Shown: positions 10,901 to 18,130 of the stretch, one piece after another
Numbering within the stretch: the stretch's first letter is position 1
How the letters are laid out: each line of letters starts with the position of its first letter
From: Flavobacterium sp.
GTDB taxonomy: Bacteria; Bacteroidota; Bacteroidia; Flavobacteriales; Flavobacteriaceae
Reading direction: 5' to 3'
DNA length: 64,000 nucleotides
Assembly: GCA_016721735.1 (NCBI GenBank)
Contig: JADKHM010000019.1
Span: 434,001-498,000, forward strand
Made by a program: the position numbers and the translations under genes
Notes under the pieces: model-generated
Database searches by the model: none
What the model saw: the letters and a program-made list of their open reading frames with translations, nothing else
Told to the model about the DNA's origin: nothing

Positions 10901-11096
10901 GAACAATTCTGCTTTTCATTTCATGCACCGCTTTGTTGGTGAAAGTTATTGCAAGAATATTTCGATATGCGTCATTCTTCTTTGAAGTAAGAACAATTTT
11001 AAGATACTCTTTAACGAGCGTATATGTTTTGCCAGAACCTGCAGAAGCGTCGAATACGGAGAAAGAGTGTTTGTTATCTGTATGTATATTCCCCAT
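7917..11096 (-). CDS. AddA-like UvrD/RecB-type helicase-nuclease
   Basis: A 1059-residue superfamily 1 helicase fused to a C-terminal nuclease. Seen in order: Walker A DASAGSGKTYT (~15-25), motif Ia AITFTNKAVHEM, Walker B IDEFQDTSEMQW (~390), motif III GDPKQSIYRWRGG (~430), motif IV NFRS, motif V TIHKSKGLEFP, motif VI LYVALTRAEEQL, and the RecB-type nuclease VIHEIL...LLDYKTG (~1014) with a trailing Gln-x2-Tyr. This is the AddA layout, so the protein probably works with the AddB-like protein at 2366-5131 in double-strand break resection. The two genes are not adjacent. It is divergent from the superoxide dismutase gene and leads into kbl. Confidence 0.87.
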   Translation of the reverse strand: MGNIHTDNKHSFSVFDASAGSGKTYTLVKEYLKIVLTSKKNDAYRNILAITFTNKAVHEMKSRIVQNLYEFSKENTADKPLRLLDEIAMETQVSVPNLKWKAKQTIKHLVHNYATFDILTIDKFTHKVIRAFAHDLNLPITFEVTLDTDSLLSEAVDAIISQAGENKTITNLLIDFTIEKIDDDKSWDITREIFEISKLVYNENNKEQINELKDKTIQDFVAVRQKIRALKETLESQNKVYGACSIKLMSSSNINPKSFSREVFPNHLISISEGKYRIGNKKFYESDHIQINKSATDRAAIEAVIPELLAILEKVYSNFEKIQFYEAFLKNITPLSLLNTISLELARIQKEQNILSIAEFNSLIYNEIQNQPAPFIYEKLGEKYHHFFIDEFQDTSEMQWKNLIPLIDNALSSEFSTGEKGTLLIVGDPKQSIYRWRGGKAEQFIALCKNENPFHNPDKAIFHLDTNFRSYSQVVEFNNDFFRFLSSEFTDADYMDLYENHSHQNINSKKGGFVDLTFLNTKAEEELSAVDGEEIDRSELFCMITFNKIEEIISRGFDYKDIAILTRKKTQGVWIANYLATQKVPIISSETLLVSNSEDVQFIISVLGYLNNQDNLEAKADFLYYLASKNQETHLIHDFISAGMKHKTEGDFEAWLFKFDISIIFKGLRTKSLYEVVELLIASLVKDNYCNVYIQCFLDIVLERDYHKQAGISDFLVFWEKNLNKFSIPSPEGDNAVRILTIHKSKGLEFPVVIIPFADEDYERKPKDKIWIEDSENDFDMPKALVDNTKSIENFGKEAVNIYKKQKEEELLDNINILYVALTRAEEQLFVISTLVKPKKDGEYPYNMASFFVKYLKNCNIFEDQKLQYNFGQSEKLSKKILPSRDTNVIASVSSKFDPKKIRIAQKESLMWGTSQQSSIEYGNVIHEILAKIINKNDVDDAISNALETGLIPLNQKQLVYKTISEIVNHDDLRVYYSPENNVYNEQAIIQNKEKTVIPDRIVITSDNEVFLLDYKTGIHQNKHKVQLDNYHHVLEKMNFKVKAKTLIYIGDNIELVQF

Positions 11097-11197
11097 TTAT
11101 TAGCGCTTATTATGATATTTTGACATTTGCTTCTAAACTCATAGCTTTTCTCTTGAAATTATCCAAGTGTATTATTTCATTTCCAAAGTTAAATGTT

Positions 11198-11205
11198 TAA
11201 TTTTG
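11198..11205 (+). promoter_or_regulatory. -7 box (TAATTTTG) of the superoxide dismutase gene
   Basis: TAATTTTG is a full match to TAnnTTTG, 35 bp before the ATG at 11241. No convincing -33 element is seen at 18-20 bp. Confidence 0.45.
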
Positions 11206-11240
11206 ATTAAAATATTTATGAATCACTAAAACTATATATT

Positions 11241-11849
11241 ATGGCTTTCGAATTACCTAATTTACCGTATGAATATAATGCCTTAGAGCCTAACATAGAT
11301 GCTCGTACAATGGAGATTCATCATACAAAACATCACAATGCATACACTACCAATCTAAATGCTGCTATTACCGGTACAGATTTAGAAGGCAAGACAATTG
11401 AAAATATTTTGATTAATTTGGATATGAAAAACGCTGCAGTTAGAAATAATGGCGGTGGTTTTTATAATCACAATCTCTTTTGGACTGTTATGTCTCCAAA
11501 TGGCGGTGGACTGCCGTCAGGAGATTTGATGAACGCAATAGAAAATGATTTTGGCAGCTTTGATGAATTTAAGGCGCGCTTTTCAAAGGCGGGCGCAACG
11601 CAGTTTGGTTCAGGTTGGGCTTGGCTTTGTGTGAATAAAGGCGGTAAATTAGATATATGCGGAACACCAAATCAAGACAATCCTCTGATGCCTAATGTTG
11701 GTTGCGGAGGAACTCCTATCTTAGGAATGGATGTTTGGGAACATGCCTACTATCTAAATTATCAAAACCGTCGCCCTGATTATATTGAGGCCTTTTTCAA
11801 TGTGATTAATTGGACGGAAGTATCAAGAAGATATGCCCTAGAAAAGTAG
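11241..11849 (+). CDS. superoxide dismutase (Fe/Mn family)
   Basis: It converts superoxide to oxygen and hydrogen peroxide. The 202 residues cover both domains. The four metal ligands are in place: His27 (IHHTKHHNAY), His77 (FYNHNLFW), Asp164 and His168 (MDVWEHAYYL). The GGG at 71-73 next to the second ligand and the overall form fit the Mn or cambialistic type, but the metal cannot be decided from sequence alone. There is no signal peptide, so it is cytosolic. The gene is a single unit with a strong terminator right after it. Confidence 0.93.
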   Translation: MAFELPNLPYEYNALEPNIDARTMEIHHTKHHNAYTTNLNAAITGTDLEGKTIENILINLDMKNAAVRNNGGGFYNHNLFWTVMSPNGGGLPSGDLMNAIENDFGSFDEFKARFSKAGATQFGSGWAWLCVNKGGKLDICGTPNQDNPLMPNVGCGGTPILGMDVWEHAYYLNYQNRRPDYIEAFFNVINWTEVSRRYALEK

Positions 11850-11864
11850 ATGGTTTCACATTAT

Positions 11865-11906
11865 AAAAAAAGACCGGGTTCGTAATTTCGAATCCGGTCT
11901 TTTTTT
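11865..11906. terminator. strong bidirectional terminator after the superoxide dismutase gene
   Basis: AAAAAAAGACCGG.TTCG pairs with CGAA.CCGGTCTTTTTTT around a 6-base loop. A and T runs on both sides let it act in both directions between the convergent sod and purF transcripts. Confidence 0.88.
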
Positions 11907-11919
11907 ATCAAATACTTTT

Positions 11920-11998
11920 AAATAAAAAAGGTGAAATTGCTTTCACCCTTTTTGCCCCAAATCTACCATAAGCTTAAACCTACTAAATTATGGTAGTG
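11920..11998 (-). ncRNA. candidate small RNA, distal tandem copy
   Basis: On the minus strand the unit starts just after a -7-like box (TAGATTTA, 12006-11999). It then has a perfect 9-bp stem CTACCATAA / TTATGGTAG (11996-11988 with 11971-11963), a conserved linker with TTTGGGGCAAAAAGG, and the hairpin GGTGAAA..TTTCACC (11947-11930) followed by TTTTTTATT. Positions 11921-11986 repeat at 12112-12176 with about three differences. The terminator-like 3' end gives the orientation. No protein is encoded. It could instead be a leftover pair of terminators between convergent genes, so the RNA status is an inference. Confidence 0.5.
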
Positions 11999-12111
11999 TA
12001 AATCTAACCACATTTTGCGGCTTTCCTTATTCAAATCGTCAAATTAATTGGAATGATAGGCAAATAAGAGTCTATATACCTTTTATATGGGTTTTTTATC
12101 AATTATCATAA

Positions 12112-12212
12112 AATAAAAAAGGTGAAATTTCTTTCACCCTTTTTGCCCCAAATCTACCATAAACTTAACCTACTAATGCTATGGTTCACCAAAAGTATAG
12201 TGGTAGATTCTT
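12112..12212 (-). ncRNA. candidate small RNA, proximal tandem copy
   Basis: This is the second copy of the unit. A -7-like AATATTTG (12225-12218) precedes it. AATCTACCA (12209-12201 on the minus strand) can pair perfectly with TGGTAGATT (12159-12151), while an inner ACCATA can instead pair with TATGGT in the same 3' arm, so two exclusive folds exist. The 3' end is GGTGAAA..TTTCACC followed by TTTTTTA. The 5' half differs from the distal copy, but the loop TAGTAGGTT.AAG and everything after it are shared. About 110 bp of unremarkable AT-rich sequence separate the two copies. Confidence 0.5.
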
Positions 12213-12274
12213 ATTAACAAATATTTTAGATGAACTACACCAAAACTCGATAAAGTGTTAATAAAAACTCGTTT

Positions 12275-14173
12275 TTAATAGGCTCTGGCATCTTTTCCTT
12301 CATAAAAATTCATAAATGCTTTGTTAACAACTCTATTCCCTCCGTGTGTTGGATAATCTCCAGTAAAATACCAATCGCCTAAATTATTAGGGCAAGCTCT
12401 ATGTAGGTCGTCTATCGACTGAAAAATAATCTTTACTTCTGCATAGACGTCTTCCAAAGTCAACATTTCGGCAATCTTGTCCGATATCTCTTGAGGATGA
12501 AAAGGTTTGTAAATTTCTGTCACGGCATTAGTAATGTCAATATCTTTAAGATGCTCTTGATCTTTGCATTTTTGATATACCTGATCAACAATATGATATA
12601 ATTTTCTTTCTTTCAGTAGCTCTAAAGCCGCCTTAAAGGCAATTAATCCCTCTAACTTAGCCATGTCTATTCCGTAACAATCTGGATAGCGAATTTGCGG
12701 CGCAGAAGAAACTACAACTATTTTCTTAGGCTTCAATCGATCCAACATTTTAAGAATACTCATTTTAAGAGTAGTGCCACGTACAATACTATCATCAATG
12801 ATTACCAAATTATCAGTAGCTTTTACTACCCCATAAGTGATATCGTACACATGAGCCACAAGATCATCTCTGCTGCTGTCCTCAGTAATAAATGTTCTAA
12901 GTTTTGCATCTTTGATTGCGATTTTTTCTGTTCGTATCTTCACTGATAAAATTTCCTCAAGCTTTTCTTTTGTCAGCGTTTTTCGATTTTCAAGAATGAA
13001 TTTATTCTTCCTTTGATTTAAGAAATCTTGAGCGGCCTCAACCATACCGTAAAATGATGTTTCAGCTGTATTTGGAATATATGAAAATACAGTATTATCC
13101 GTGTCGTTATCAATAGCCGAAAGTACTGCGGGTAATACTAATTTTCCGAGATTTTTCCTTTCCTGATATATTTCCGCATCGCTTCCCCTAGAGAAATATA
13201 TTCTTTCAAATGAACACGCTTTCTTATCGGTTGGCGGTATGATCTCTTCTTCTGTTAATTCTCCATTTTTCTTTATAATTAGAGCCTTTCCTGGTTGAAG
13301 TTCCTTTACCTTGTCAAAATCTACGTTAAAAACCGTTTGAATTACAGGTCTTTCAGAAGCAACTACAACAACTTCTTCGTCCTCATAAAAATAAGCTGGT
13401 CGAATACCAGCAGGGTCTCTAAAAACAAAAGCGTCACCGTGTCCAAATAATCCAGCCATTGCGTATCCTCCGTCCCAACCTTTTGAAGCTTTCTTTAGTA
13501 TCTTAGCAACATTTAACCGTTCTGCTATTACCGGCGATGCTTCTCGCTTAGAAAGACCGCTATTCTTGCAATCTTGATATAATTCTGTCACTTCTTCGTC
13601 TAAGAAATGCCCGATTTTTTCCATTACAGTGACGGTGTCCGTCATTTCTTTTGGATGTTGACCTAACTCAACCAAACTATTAAATAATTCGGTAACATTA
13701 GTCATATTAAAATTTCCAGCGATGATCAGGTTTCGATGCATCCAATTGTTTTGGCGCAAAAATGGATGAACACTTTCAATACTATTTTTACCAAAAGTTC
13801 CATAGCGCACATGTCCTAAATAAAGTTCACCAATATAAGGGAGGTTCTTTTTTTGCAGGGCAACATCATCAATATATTCTGGATGCAACTCCATTTCTTC
13901 ATTGATTCGTGTATTGATTTGAGCAAAAACATCTTGAATGGCTTGCGACTCATTTGAACGAACTCTGCTAATATACCTTTCCCCTGGAGCAACATCTAAC
14001 TTGATCGAAGCAAATCCAGCTCCATCCTGACCACGATTGTGCTGCTTTTCCATCAACAAATACATTTTCTGTATTCCATAAAAGGCGGTGCCATACTTCT
14101 CCTTATAAAATTCTAATGGCTTCTTTAGTCTTAGTAAAGCAATCCCACATTCGTGTTTAATCGCGTCGCTCAT
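12275..14173 (-). CDS. purF: amidophosphoribosyltransferase (PurF-type, long form)
   Basis: It carries out the first committed step of purine synthesis: PRPP plus glutamine gives phosphoribosylamine. The N-terminal Ntn glutaminase domain has its nucleophile at Cys9 (KHECGIAL), which implies removal of a short propeptide. The PRPP loop is VIIDDSIVRGTT at about 459. At 632 residues it is roughly 120 longer than the usual ~500-residue PurF, with extra sequence mainly in the glutaminase half. Flavobacteria are known to carry such a long form, sometimes besides a standard one, so a side role cannot be excluded. A terminator separates it from the upstream PfkB gene. Confidence 0.82.
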   Translation of the reverse strand: MSDAIKHECGIALLRLKKPLEFYKEKYGTAFYGIQKMYLLMEKQHNRGQDGAGFASIKLDVAPGERYISRVRSNESQAIQDVFAQINTRINEEMELHPEYIDDVALQKKNLPYIGELYLGHVRYGTFGKNSIESVHPFLRQNNWMHRNLIIAGNFNMTNVTELFNSLVELGQHPKEMTDTVTVMEKIGHFLDEEVTELYQDCKNSGLSKREASPVIAERLNVAKILKKASKGWDGGYAMAGLFGHGDAFVFRDPAGIRPAYFYEDEEVVVVASERPVIQTVFNVDFDKVKELQPGKALIIKKNGELTEEEIIPPTDKKACSFERIYFSRGSDAEIYQERKNLGKLVLPAVLSAIDNDTDNTVFSYIPNTAETSFYGMVEAAQDFLNQRKNKFILENRKTLTKEKLEEILSVKIRTEKIAIKDAKLRTFITEDSSRDDLVAHVYDITYGVVKATDNLVIIDDSIVRGTTLKMSILKMLDRLKPKKIVVVSSAPQIRYPDCYGIDMAKLEGLIAFKAALELLKERKLYHIVDQVYQKCKDQEHLKDIDITNAVTEIYKPFHPQEISDKIAEMLTLEDVYAEVKIIFQSIDDLHRACPNNLGDWYFTGDYPTHGGNRVVNKAFMNFYEGKDARAY

Positions 14174-14199
14174 TATTGTCTAATTATTCGTTTGTTTAA

Positions 14200-14227
14200 A
14201 TAAAAATGCCCCGAAATTTCGAGGCAT
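14200..14227 (-). terminator. terminator or attenuator between the PfkB gene and purF
   Basis: On the minus strand, ATGCC.CGAAATTTCG.GGCAT forms a near-perfect stem followed by TTTTTATTT. It lies in the 62-bp gap, 8 bp after the kinase stop and 26 bp before the purF start, so it ends the kinase transcript or limits read-through into purF. Confidence 0.7.
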
Positions 14228-14235
14228 AAAGTTAA

Positions 14236-15159
14236 TTACAATTCTATATCGAAATGTGTTAAAGCTTTGAATTGTTTCAATCGCTCTTGCACTTCTTCTT
14301 TTTTGAGTTGTTGCATTCTTTCGGTTCCGAATTTTTCTACACAAAAAGAAGCTAAGTTGGAGCCTTGAATTATAGCTTGCTTCATATTATTGAAGGTTAT
14401 ATTCTCACTTTGTGTAATAAATCCAGCGAAACCACCTGCAAAAGTATCACCAGCTCCAGTTGGGTCAAAAACCTCTTCCAAAGGCAATGCTGGCGCGAAG
14501 AAGATCTCTTTATTATGGAACAACAAAGCACCGTGCTCGCCTTTCTTAATCACGACATATTTAGGCCCCATGGTATGTATTTTTGCCGCCGCTTTCACCA
14601 ATGAATATTCTCCTGACAATTGACGAGCTTCTTCATCATTGATTGTTATCACATCAACGCGTTTGATTACGCTCAACAATTCAGGTAGTGCACAATCCAT
14701 CCAAAAATTCATAGTGTCTAAAACTACTAGCTTTGGTTGCTTTGTCATTTGATCCAAAACACTACTTTGCACCAATGGATGAAGGTTTCCTAACATCACT
14801 ACATCTGCATCTTTAAAGCTCTCTGGCACCTTAGGTTGAAAGTCTGCAAGCGTATTGAGCTCTGTTACGAGTGTATCACGTGAATTTAAGTCATTATGAT
14901 ATCTCCCACTCCAGAAAAATGTTTTTCCTCCTTTTACTACTTCAAGTCCTGAAATATCAATGTTTCTAGCAGTCAACAAATCCAAATATTCTTGTGGAAA
15001 ATCATCACCAACAACAGAGACTATGGCAGATTGTAAGTTGAAATAGGAAGCAGATAATCCGATAAAAGTTCCTGCACCTCCTAAAATTTTATCTGTTTTC
15101 CAAAAAGGAGTTTCTATAGCGTCGAAAGCAACCGTTCCAACAATCAATAATTTATTCAT
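14236..15159 (-). CDS. PfkB-family sugar/nucleoside kinase
   Basis: A 307-residue ribokinase-fold kinase. The N-terminal GGAGTFIGLSASYF motif (~27) and the C-terminal signature DPTGAGDTFAGGFAGF (~232-247), with the catalytic Asp and the anion hole, are intact. Family members phosphorylate ribose, fructose phosphates, adenosine or similar substrates; the sequence does not tell which. The neighbours purF and purN make a nucleoside or ribose substrate attractive, but this is only context. It has its own well-formed promoter with a palindrome inside the spacer. Confidence 0.8.
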   Translation of the reverse strand: MNKLLIVGTVAFDAIETPFWKTDKILGGAGTFIGLSASYFNLQSAIVSVVGDDFPQEYLDLLTARNIDISGLEVVKGGKTFFWSGRYHNDLNSRDTLVTELNTLADFQPKVPESFKDADVVMLGNLHPLVQSSVLDQMTKQPKLVVLDTMNFWMDCALPELLSVIKRVDVITINDEEARQLSGEYSLVKAAAKIHTMGPKYVVIKKGEHGALLFHNKEIFFAPALPLEEVFDPTGAGDTFAGGFAGFITQSENITFNNMKQAIIQGSNLASFCVEKFGTERMQQLKKEEVQERLKQFKALTHFDIEL

Positions 15160-15182
15160 CTGATAGGTTTGAAATTAAGGCC

Positions 15183-15214
15183 CAAAGGTAGTTCATAACT
15201 TTGAAAGTTACAAA
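15183..15214 (-). promoter_or_regulatory. promoter of the PfkB kinase gene with operator-like palindrome
   Basis: On the minus strand TTTG (15214-15211), a 20-bp spacer and TACCTTTG (15190-15183) match the Bacteroidota consensus. The spacer starts with the perfect inverted repeat TAACTTT-C-AAAGTTA (15210-15196), so a bound dimer would block the promoter. The leader is about 20 bases. Confidence 0.75.
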
Positions 15215-15232
15215 GCGTAAAAAGCAATGTTT

Positions 15233-15718
15233 TTACAAAAGTTTTGTTTCTTCTTTCTCATAAAATTCATCAATAGAAAGTTCCTTTTGCAAAGATGCCA
15301 TTACCGCTAATTCGTCACATCTTTCATTTTGACGGTGGTTGTTATGACCTTTAATCCATTTGAAATCAACTTGATGCTGGCGGTAAATCTTAAGGAAACG
15401 TTTCCATAAATCCGGATTCTTCTTTCCTGCGTATCCCTTTTTCTCCCAACCAAAGACCCATTTCTTTTCAACAGAATCCACCACATACTTAGAATCAGAA
15501 ACAATGAGCACTTTTGTATTTGGATTTTTTAATTTCTCCAAACCTACAATTACCGCCAACAACTCCATTCGATTGTTGGTCGTCAATCGAAACCCTTCGA
15601 AAAATTCTCTTTGATAAGGCTTTCCAACCCATTCCATAACAACACCATAGCCACCATTACCAGGATTTCCCTTGGCTGCTCCGTCGGTGTAAATATGTAC
15701 TTGGTGCGATGTAGACAA
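15233..15718 (-). CDS. rnhA: ribonuclease HI
   Basis: It cleaves the RNA strand of RNA-DNA hybrids. The 161 residues carry the full DEDD active site: Asp12 (YTDGAAKGNPG), Glu52 (NNRMELLAV), Asp75 (VSDSKYVV) and Asp135 (ERCDELA), plus the flexible His loop (KGHNNHRQNE, His125). It is the type that uses Mg2+ and has the basic protrusion (KKGYAGKKNPDLW). It follows purN by 7 bp and is probably in one transcript with it. Confidence 0.93.
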   Translation of the reverse strand: MSTSHQVHIYTDGAAKGNPGNGGYGVVMEWVGKPYQREFFEGFRLTTNNRMELLAVIVGLEKLKNPNTKVLIVSDSKYVVDSVEKKWVFGWEKKGYAGKKNPDLWKRFLKIYRQHQVDFKWIKGHNNHRQNERCDELAVMASLQKELSIDEFYEKEETKLL

Positions 15719-15725
15719 TTGATTT

Positions 15726-16289
15726 TTAGCTTGTTAAAAGTTGCTCAATTACTTTCGGAAAAAATTCATGCTCGAGAACGTGTACCTTTGTTGCAATTTC
15801 TTCTACCGTTGTACAGTCATCAACTGCAATAGATTTTTGAAAAATCACTTCTCCTTCGTCATAATTTTCGTTTACGAAATGAATTGTAATTCCAGTCTCT
15901 TTATCATTATTAACTAAAACGGCTTGATGTACGAATTGTCCATACATTCCTTTTCCGCCATATTTTGGAAGGAGTGCGGGATGAATATTAATTATCTTAC
16001 GAGGGAAAGCTTCAATTAAGGATGCGGGCAATTGAAGTAAAAAACCCGCTAAAACAATTAAGTCCGGCTCTAAAGCCTTCACTTTATCCAAAACAACGTC
16101 GTTTTTCAAATCCTCTTTAGTAAAAACAACCACTGGAACATGATTTTCTATAGCACGATCTATCACTTTTGCAGTCGGATTATTACAAAATACAGTTGCG
16201 ACTTGCACTGTTGGTTTCGAAACAAAATATTTGATAATGTTTTCTACATTAGACCCAGCACCAGACGCTAATAGCACAATTTTTTTCAT
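15726..16289 (-). CDS. purN: phosphoribosylglycinamide formyltransferase
   Basis: It transfers a formyl group from 10-formyl-THF to GAR in purine synthesis. I start it at 16289 (MKKIVLLASGAGSN), because the glycine-rich N-terminal strand begins there; an in-frame Met seven codons upstream adds only unconserved residues. Seen are the active-site region INIHPALLPKYGGKGMYG and the later NENYDEGEVI with the catalytic Asp. The resulting 187 residues fit the family. Together with purF 1.5 kb away it gives this part of the window a purine theme. Confidence 0.9.
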   Translation of the reverse strand: MKKIVLLASGAGSNVENIIKYFVSKPTVQVATVFCNNPTAKVIDRAIENHVPVVVFTKEDLKNDVVLDKVKALEPDLIVLAGFLLQLPASLIEAFPRKIINIHPALLPKYGGKGMYGQFVHQAVLVNNDKETGITIHFVNENYDEGEVIFQKSIAVDDCTTVEEIATKVHVLEHEFFPKVIEQLLTS

Positions 16290-16424
16290 ATCAATGGCAA
16301 TAGAGCACACAAAAAAAAGAATAATAAATGATAAATTGCGCTGTTTAATCCTGTTTATGAAATTATTTTTTTAAATTCGTTTGCACATTTATTAACTAAA
16401 TCGTGGTTTTAAAATAAAGTTTTT

Positions 16425-16432
16425 TATTTTTG
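16425..16432 (+). promoter_or_regulatory. -7 box (TATTTTTG) of acpP
   Basis: TATTTTTG is a full match to TAnnTTTG, 30 bp before the acpP ATG. No good -33 element sits at 18-20 bp. Confidence 0.5.
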
Positions 16433-16462
16433 CCAACAAATTAAATTCTAAAATTAAAGATT

Positions 16463-16699
16463 ATGTCAGACATTGCATCAAGAGTTAAAGCGATTATCGT
16501 AGACAAATTAGGCGTTGACGAAAACGAAGTTGTAACAGAAGCTAGCTTCACTAATGATTTAGGAGCTGACTCGTTAGACACTGTTGAGCTTATTATGGAG
16601 TTCGAAAAAGAATTTGACATCCAAATTCCAGACGACCAAGCAGAAAACATCGCTACTGTTGGTCAAGCTATTTCTTACATCGAAGAAGCTAAAAAATAA
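16463..16699 (+). CDS. acpP: acyl carrier protein
   Basis: A small acidic carrier of growing acyl chains in type II fatty-acid synthesis. The 78 residues are a standard length. Ser37 in GADSLDTVELIM is the 4'-phosphopantetheine attachment site. It is directly followed by a terminator and then by fabF, the usual partner, so fabF is read either by leakage through the terminator or from its own promoter. This would let ACP be made in excess over the synthase. Confidence 0.97.
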   Translation: MSDIASRVKAIIVDKLGVDENEVVTEASFTNDLGADSLDTVELIMEFEKEFDIQIPDDQAENIATVGQAISYIEEAKK

Positions 16700-16707
16700 T
16701 AATCATT

Positions 16708-16745
16708 ACACCCGTAAATTTATTTCTACGGGTGTTATTATTTTA
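16708..16745 (+). terminator. terminator after acpP
   Basis: ACACCCGTA pairs with TACGGGTGT around a 10-base loop and is followed by TATTATTTTATT. It sits 8 bp after the acpP stop. The T-tract is interrupted, so read-through into fabF is likely. Confidence 0.7.
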
Positions 16746-16874
16746 TTAATGAAAATCATTGATTGAAATTCAATCATAAATTATAGAAAATACCCATGTC
16801 TCTTTTGTGATATTCATACATGAAGAAATATTTGGGTATTCTTTGTTTAAAATCAAATCAACAAAATTAATATT

Positions 16875-18128
16875 ATGGTGTTAAAGCGAGTTGTAGTGAC
16901 AGGTTTAGGCGCACTTACCCCAATTGGAAATAACATTCAAGAATACTGGGATGCTCTAATAAGTGGCAAAAGCGGCGCTGCTCCTATTACGTACTATGAT
17001 ACCGAGAAACATAAAACTAAATTTGCCTGTGAAGTAAAAAACTTCAACATTGAAGATTTTATGGATCGCAAAGAAGCTCGCAGAATGGACAAATTTGCAC
17101 AATATGCCGTTGCAGCGAGTGAAGAAGCCATTAAAGACGCAGGAATTACCGCCGACAATGTAAACAAACATCGCGTTGGTGTTATATGGGGCGCTGGAAT
17201 TGGTGGTTTAGAAACTTTTCAAGAAGAAGTCATCAGTTATGCTAACGGTGATGGAACCCCGAGGTTCAATCCTTTCTTTATCCCAAAAATGATTGCTGAT
17301 ATTGCGCCCGCCCATATTTCGATGAGAAATGGGTTTATGGGACCAAATTATACAACCGTTTCCGCTTGTGCATCTTCAGCAAACGCATTAATAGATGCCT
17401 TCAACTATATTCGATTAGGAATGTGTGATATCATCATATCTGGCGGATCAGAAGCGGCAGTTACAATTGCTGGTATGGGTGGATTCAATTCTATGCAAGC
17501 ATTATCTACTCGGAACGAAAGTCCAGAAACAGCTTCCAGACCTTTTGATGCAACCCGAGATGGTTTTGTTCTTGGAGAAGGAGCTGGCGCATTAGTCTTA
17601 GAAGAATACGAACATGCGAAAGCACGTGGCGCTAAAATATACTGTGAAATTGGTGGAGGCGGAATGTCGTCCGACGCATACCACTTAACTGCCCCACATC
17701 CAGAAGGAATTGGAGTTATTGCAGTAATGGAAAACACACTTCGAGATGCTGGAATGAAACCAGAACAAGTAGATCATATTAATACGCACGGAACTTCAAC
17801 GCCTTTAGGAGACGTTGCTGAACTAAAAGCAATCACAGCCGTCTTTGGAAGTCACGCGAAGAATATCAATATCAATTCTACAAAATCAATGACTGGGCAT
17901 CTTTTAGGTGCTGCAGGTGCGATTGAAGCTATAGCCTCTATTTTGGCAATGAAGCATGGAATTGTTCCTCCAACAATTAATCATACTGTTGTTGATGAGA
18001 ACATTGATCCAAGTTTGAATTTAACTTTAAACAAAGCTCAAAAAAGAGAAGTTAATGTAGCCATGAGCAATACTTTTGGTTTTGGCGGACACAATGCCTG
18101 TGTTTTATTCAAAAAATTAGAAAACTAA
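16875..18128 (+). CDS. fabF: 3-oxoacyl-[acyl-carrier-protein] synthase II
   Basis: It condenses malonyl-ACP with acyl-ACP in fatty-acid elongation. The thiolase-fold protein has 417 residues. The Cys-His-His triad is seen as Cys in VSACASSANA (~165), His in NTHGTSTPLGD (~305) and His in TGHLLGAAGA (~341), and the C-terminal NTFGFGGHNA loop is present. It is flanked by acpP and rnc, a gene order common in many bacteria. Only 2 bp separate its stop from the rnc start. Confidence 0.96.
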   Translation: MVLKRVVVTGLGALTPIGNNIQEYWDALISGKSGAAPITYYDTEKHKTKFACEVKNFNIEDFMDRKEARRMDKFAQYAVAASEEAIKDAGITADNVNKHRVGVIWGAGIGGLETFQEEVISYANGDGTPRFNPFFIPKMIADIAPAHISMRNGFMGPNYTTVSACASSANALIDAFNYIRLGMCDIIISGGSEAAVTIAGMGGFNSMQALSTRNESPETASRPFDATRDGFVLGEGAGALVLEEYEHAKARGAKIYCEIGGGGMSSDAYHLTAPHPEGIGVIAVMENTLRDAGMKPEQVDHINTHGTSTPLGDVAELKAITAVFGSHAKNININSTKSMTGHLLGAAGAIEAIASILAMKHGIVPPTINHTVVDENIDPSLNLTLNKAQKREVNVAMSNTFGFGGHNACVLFKKLEN

Positions 18129-18130
18129 TC

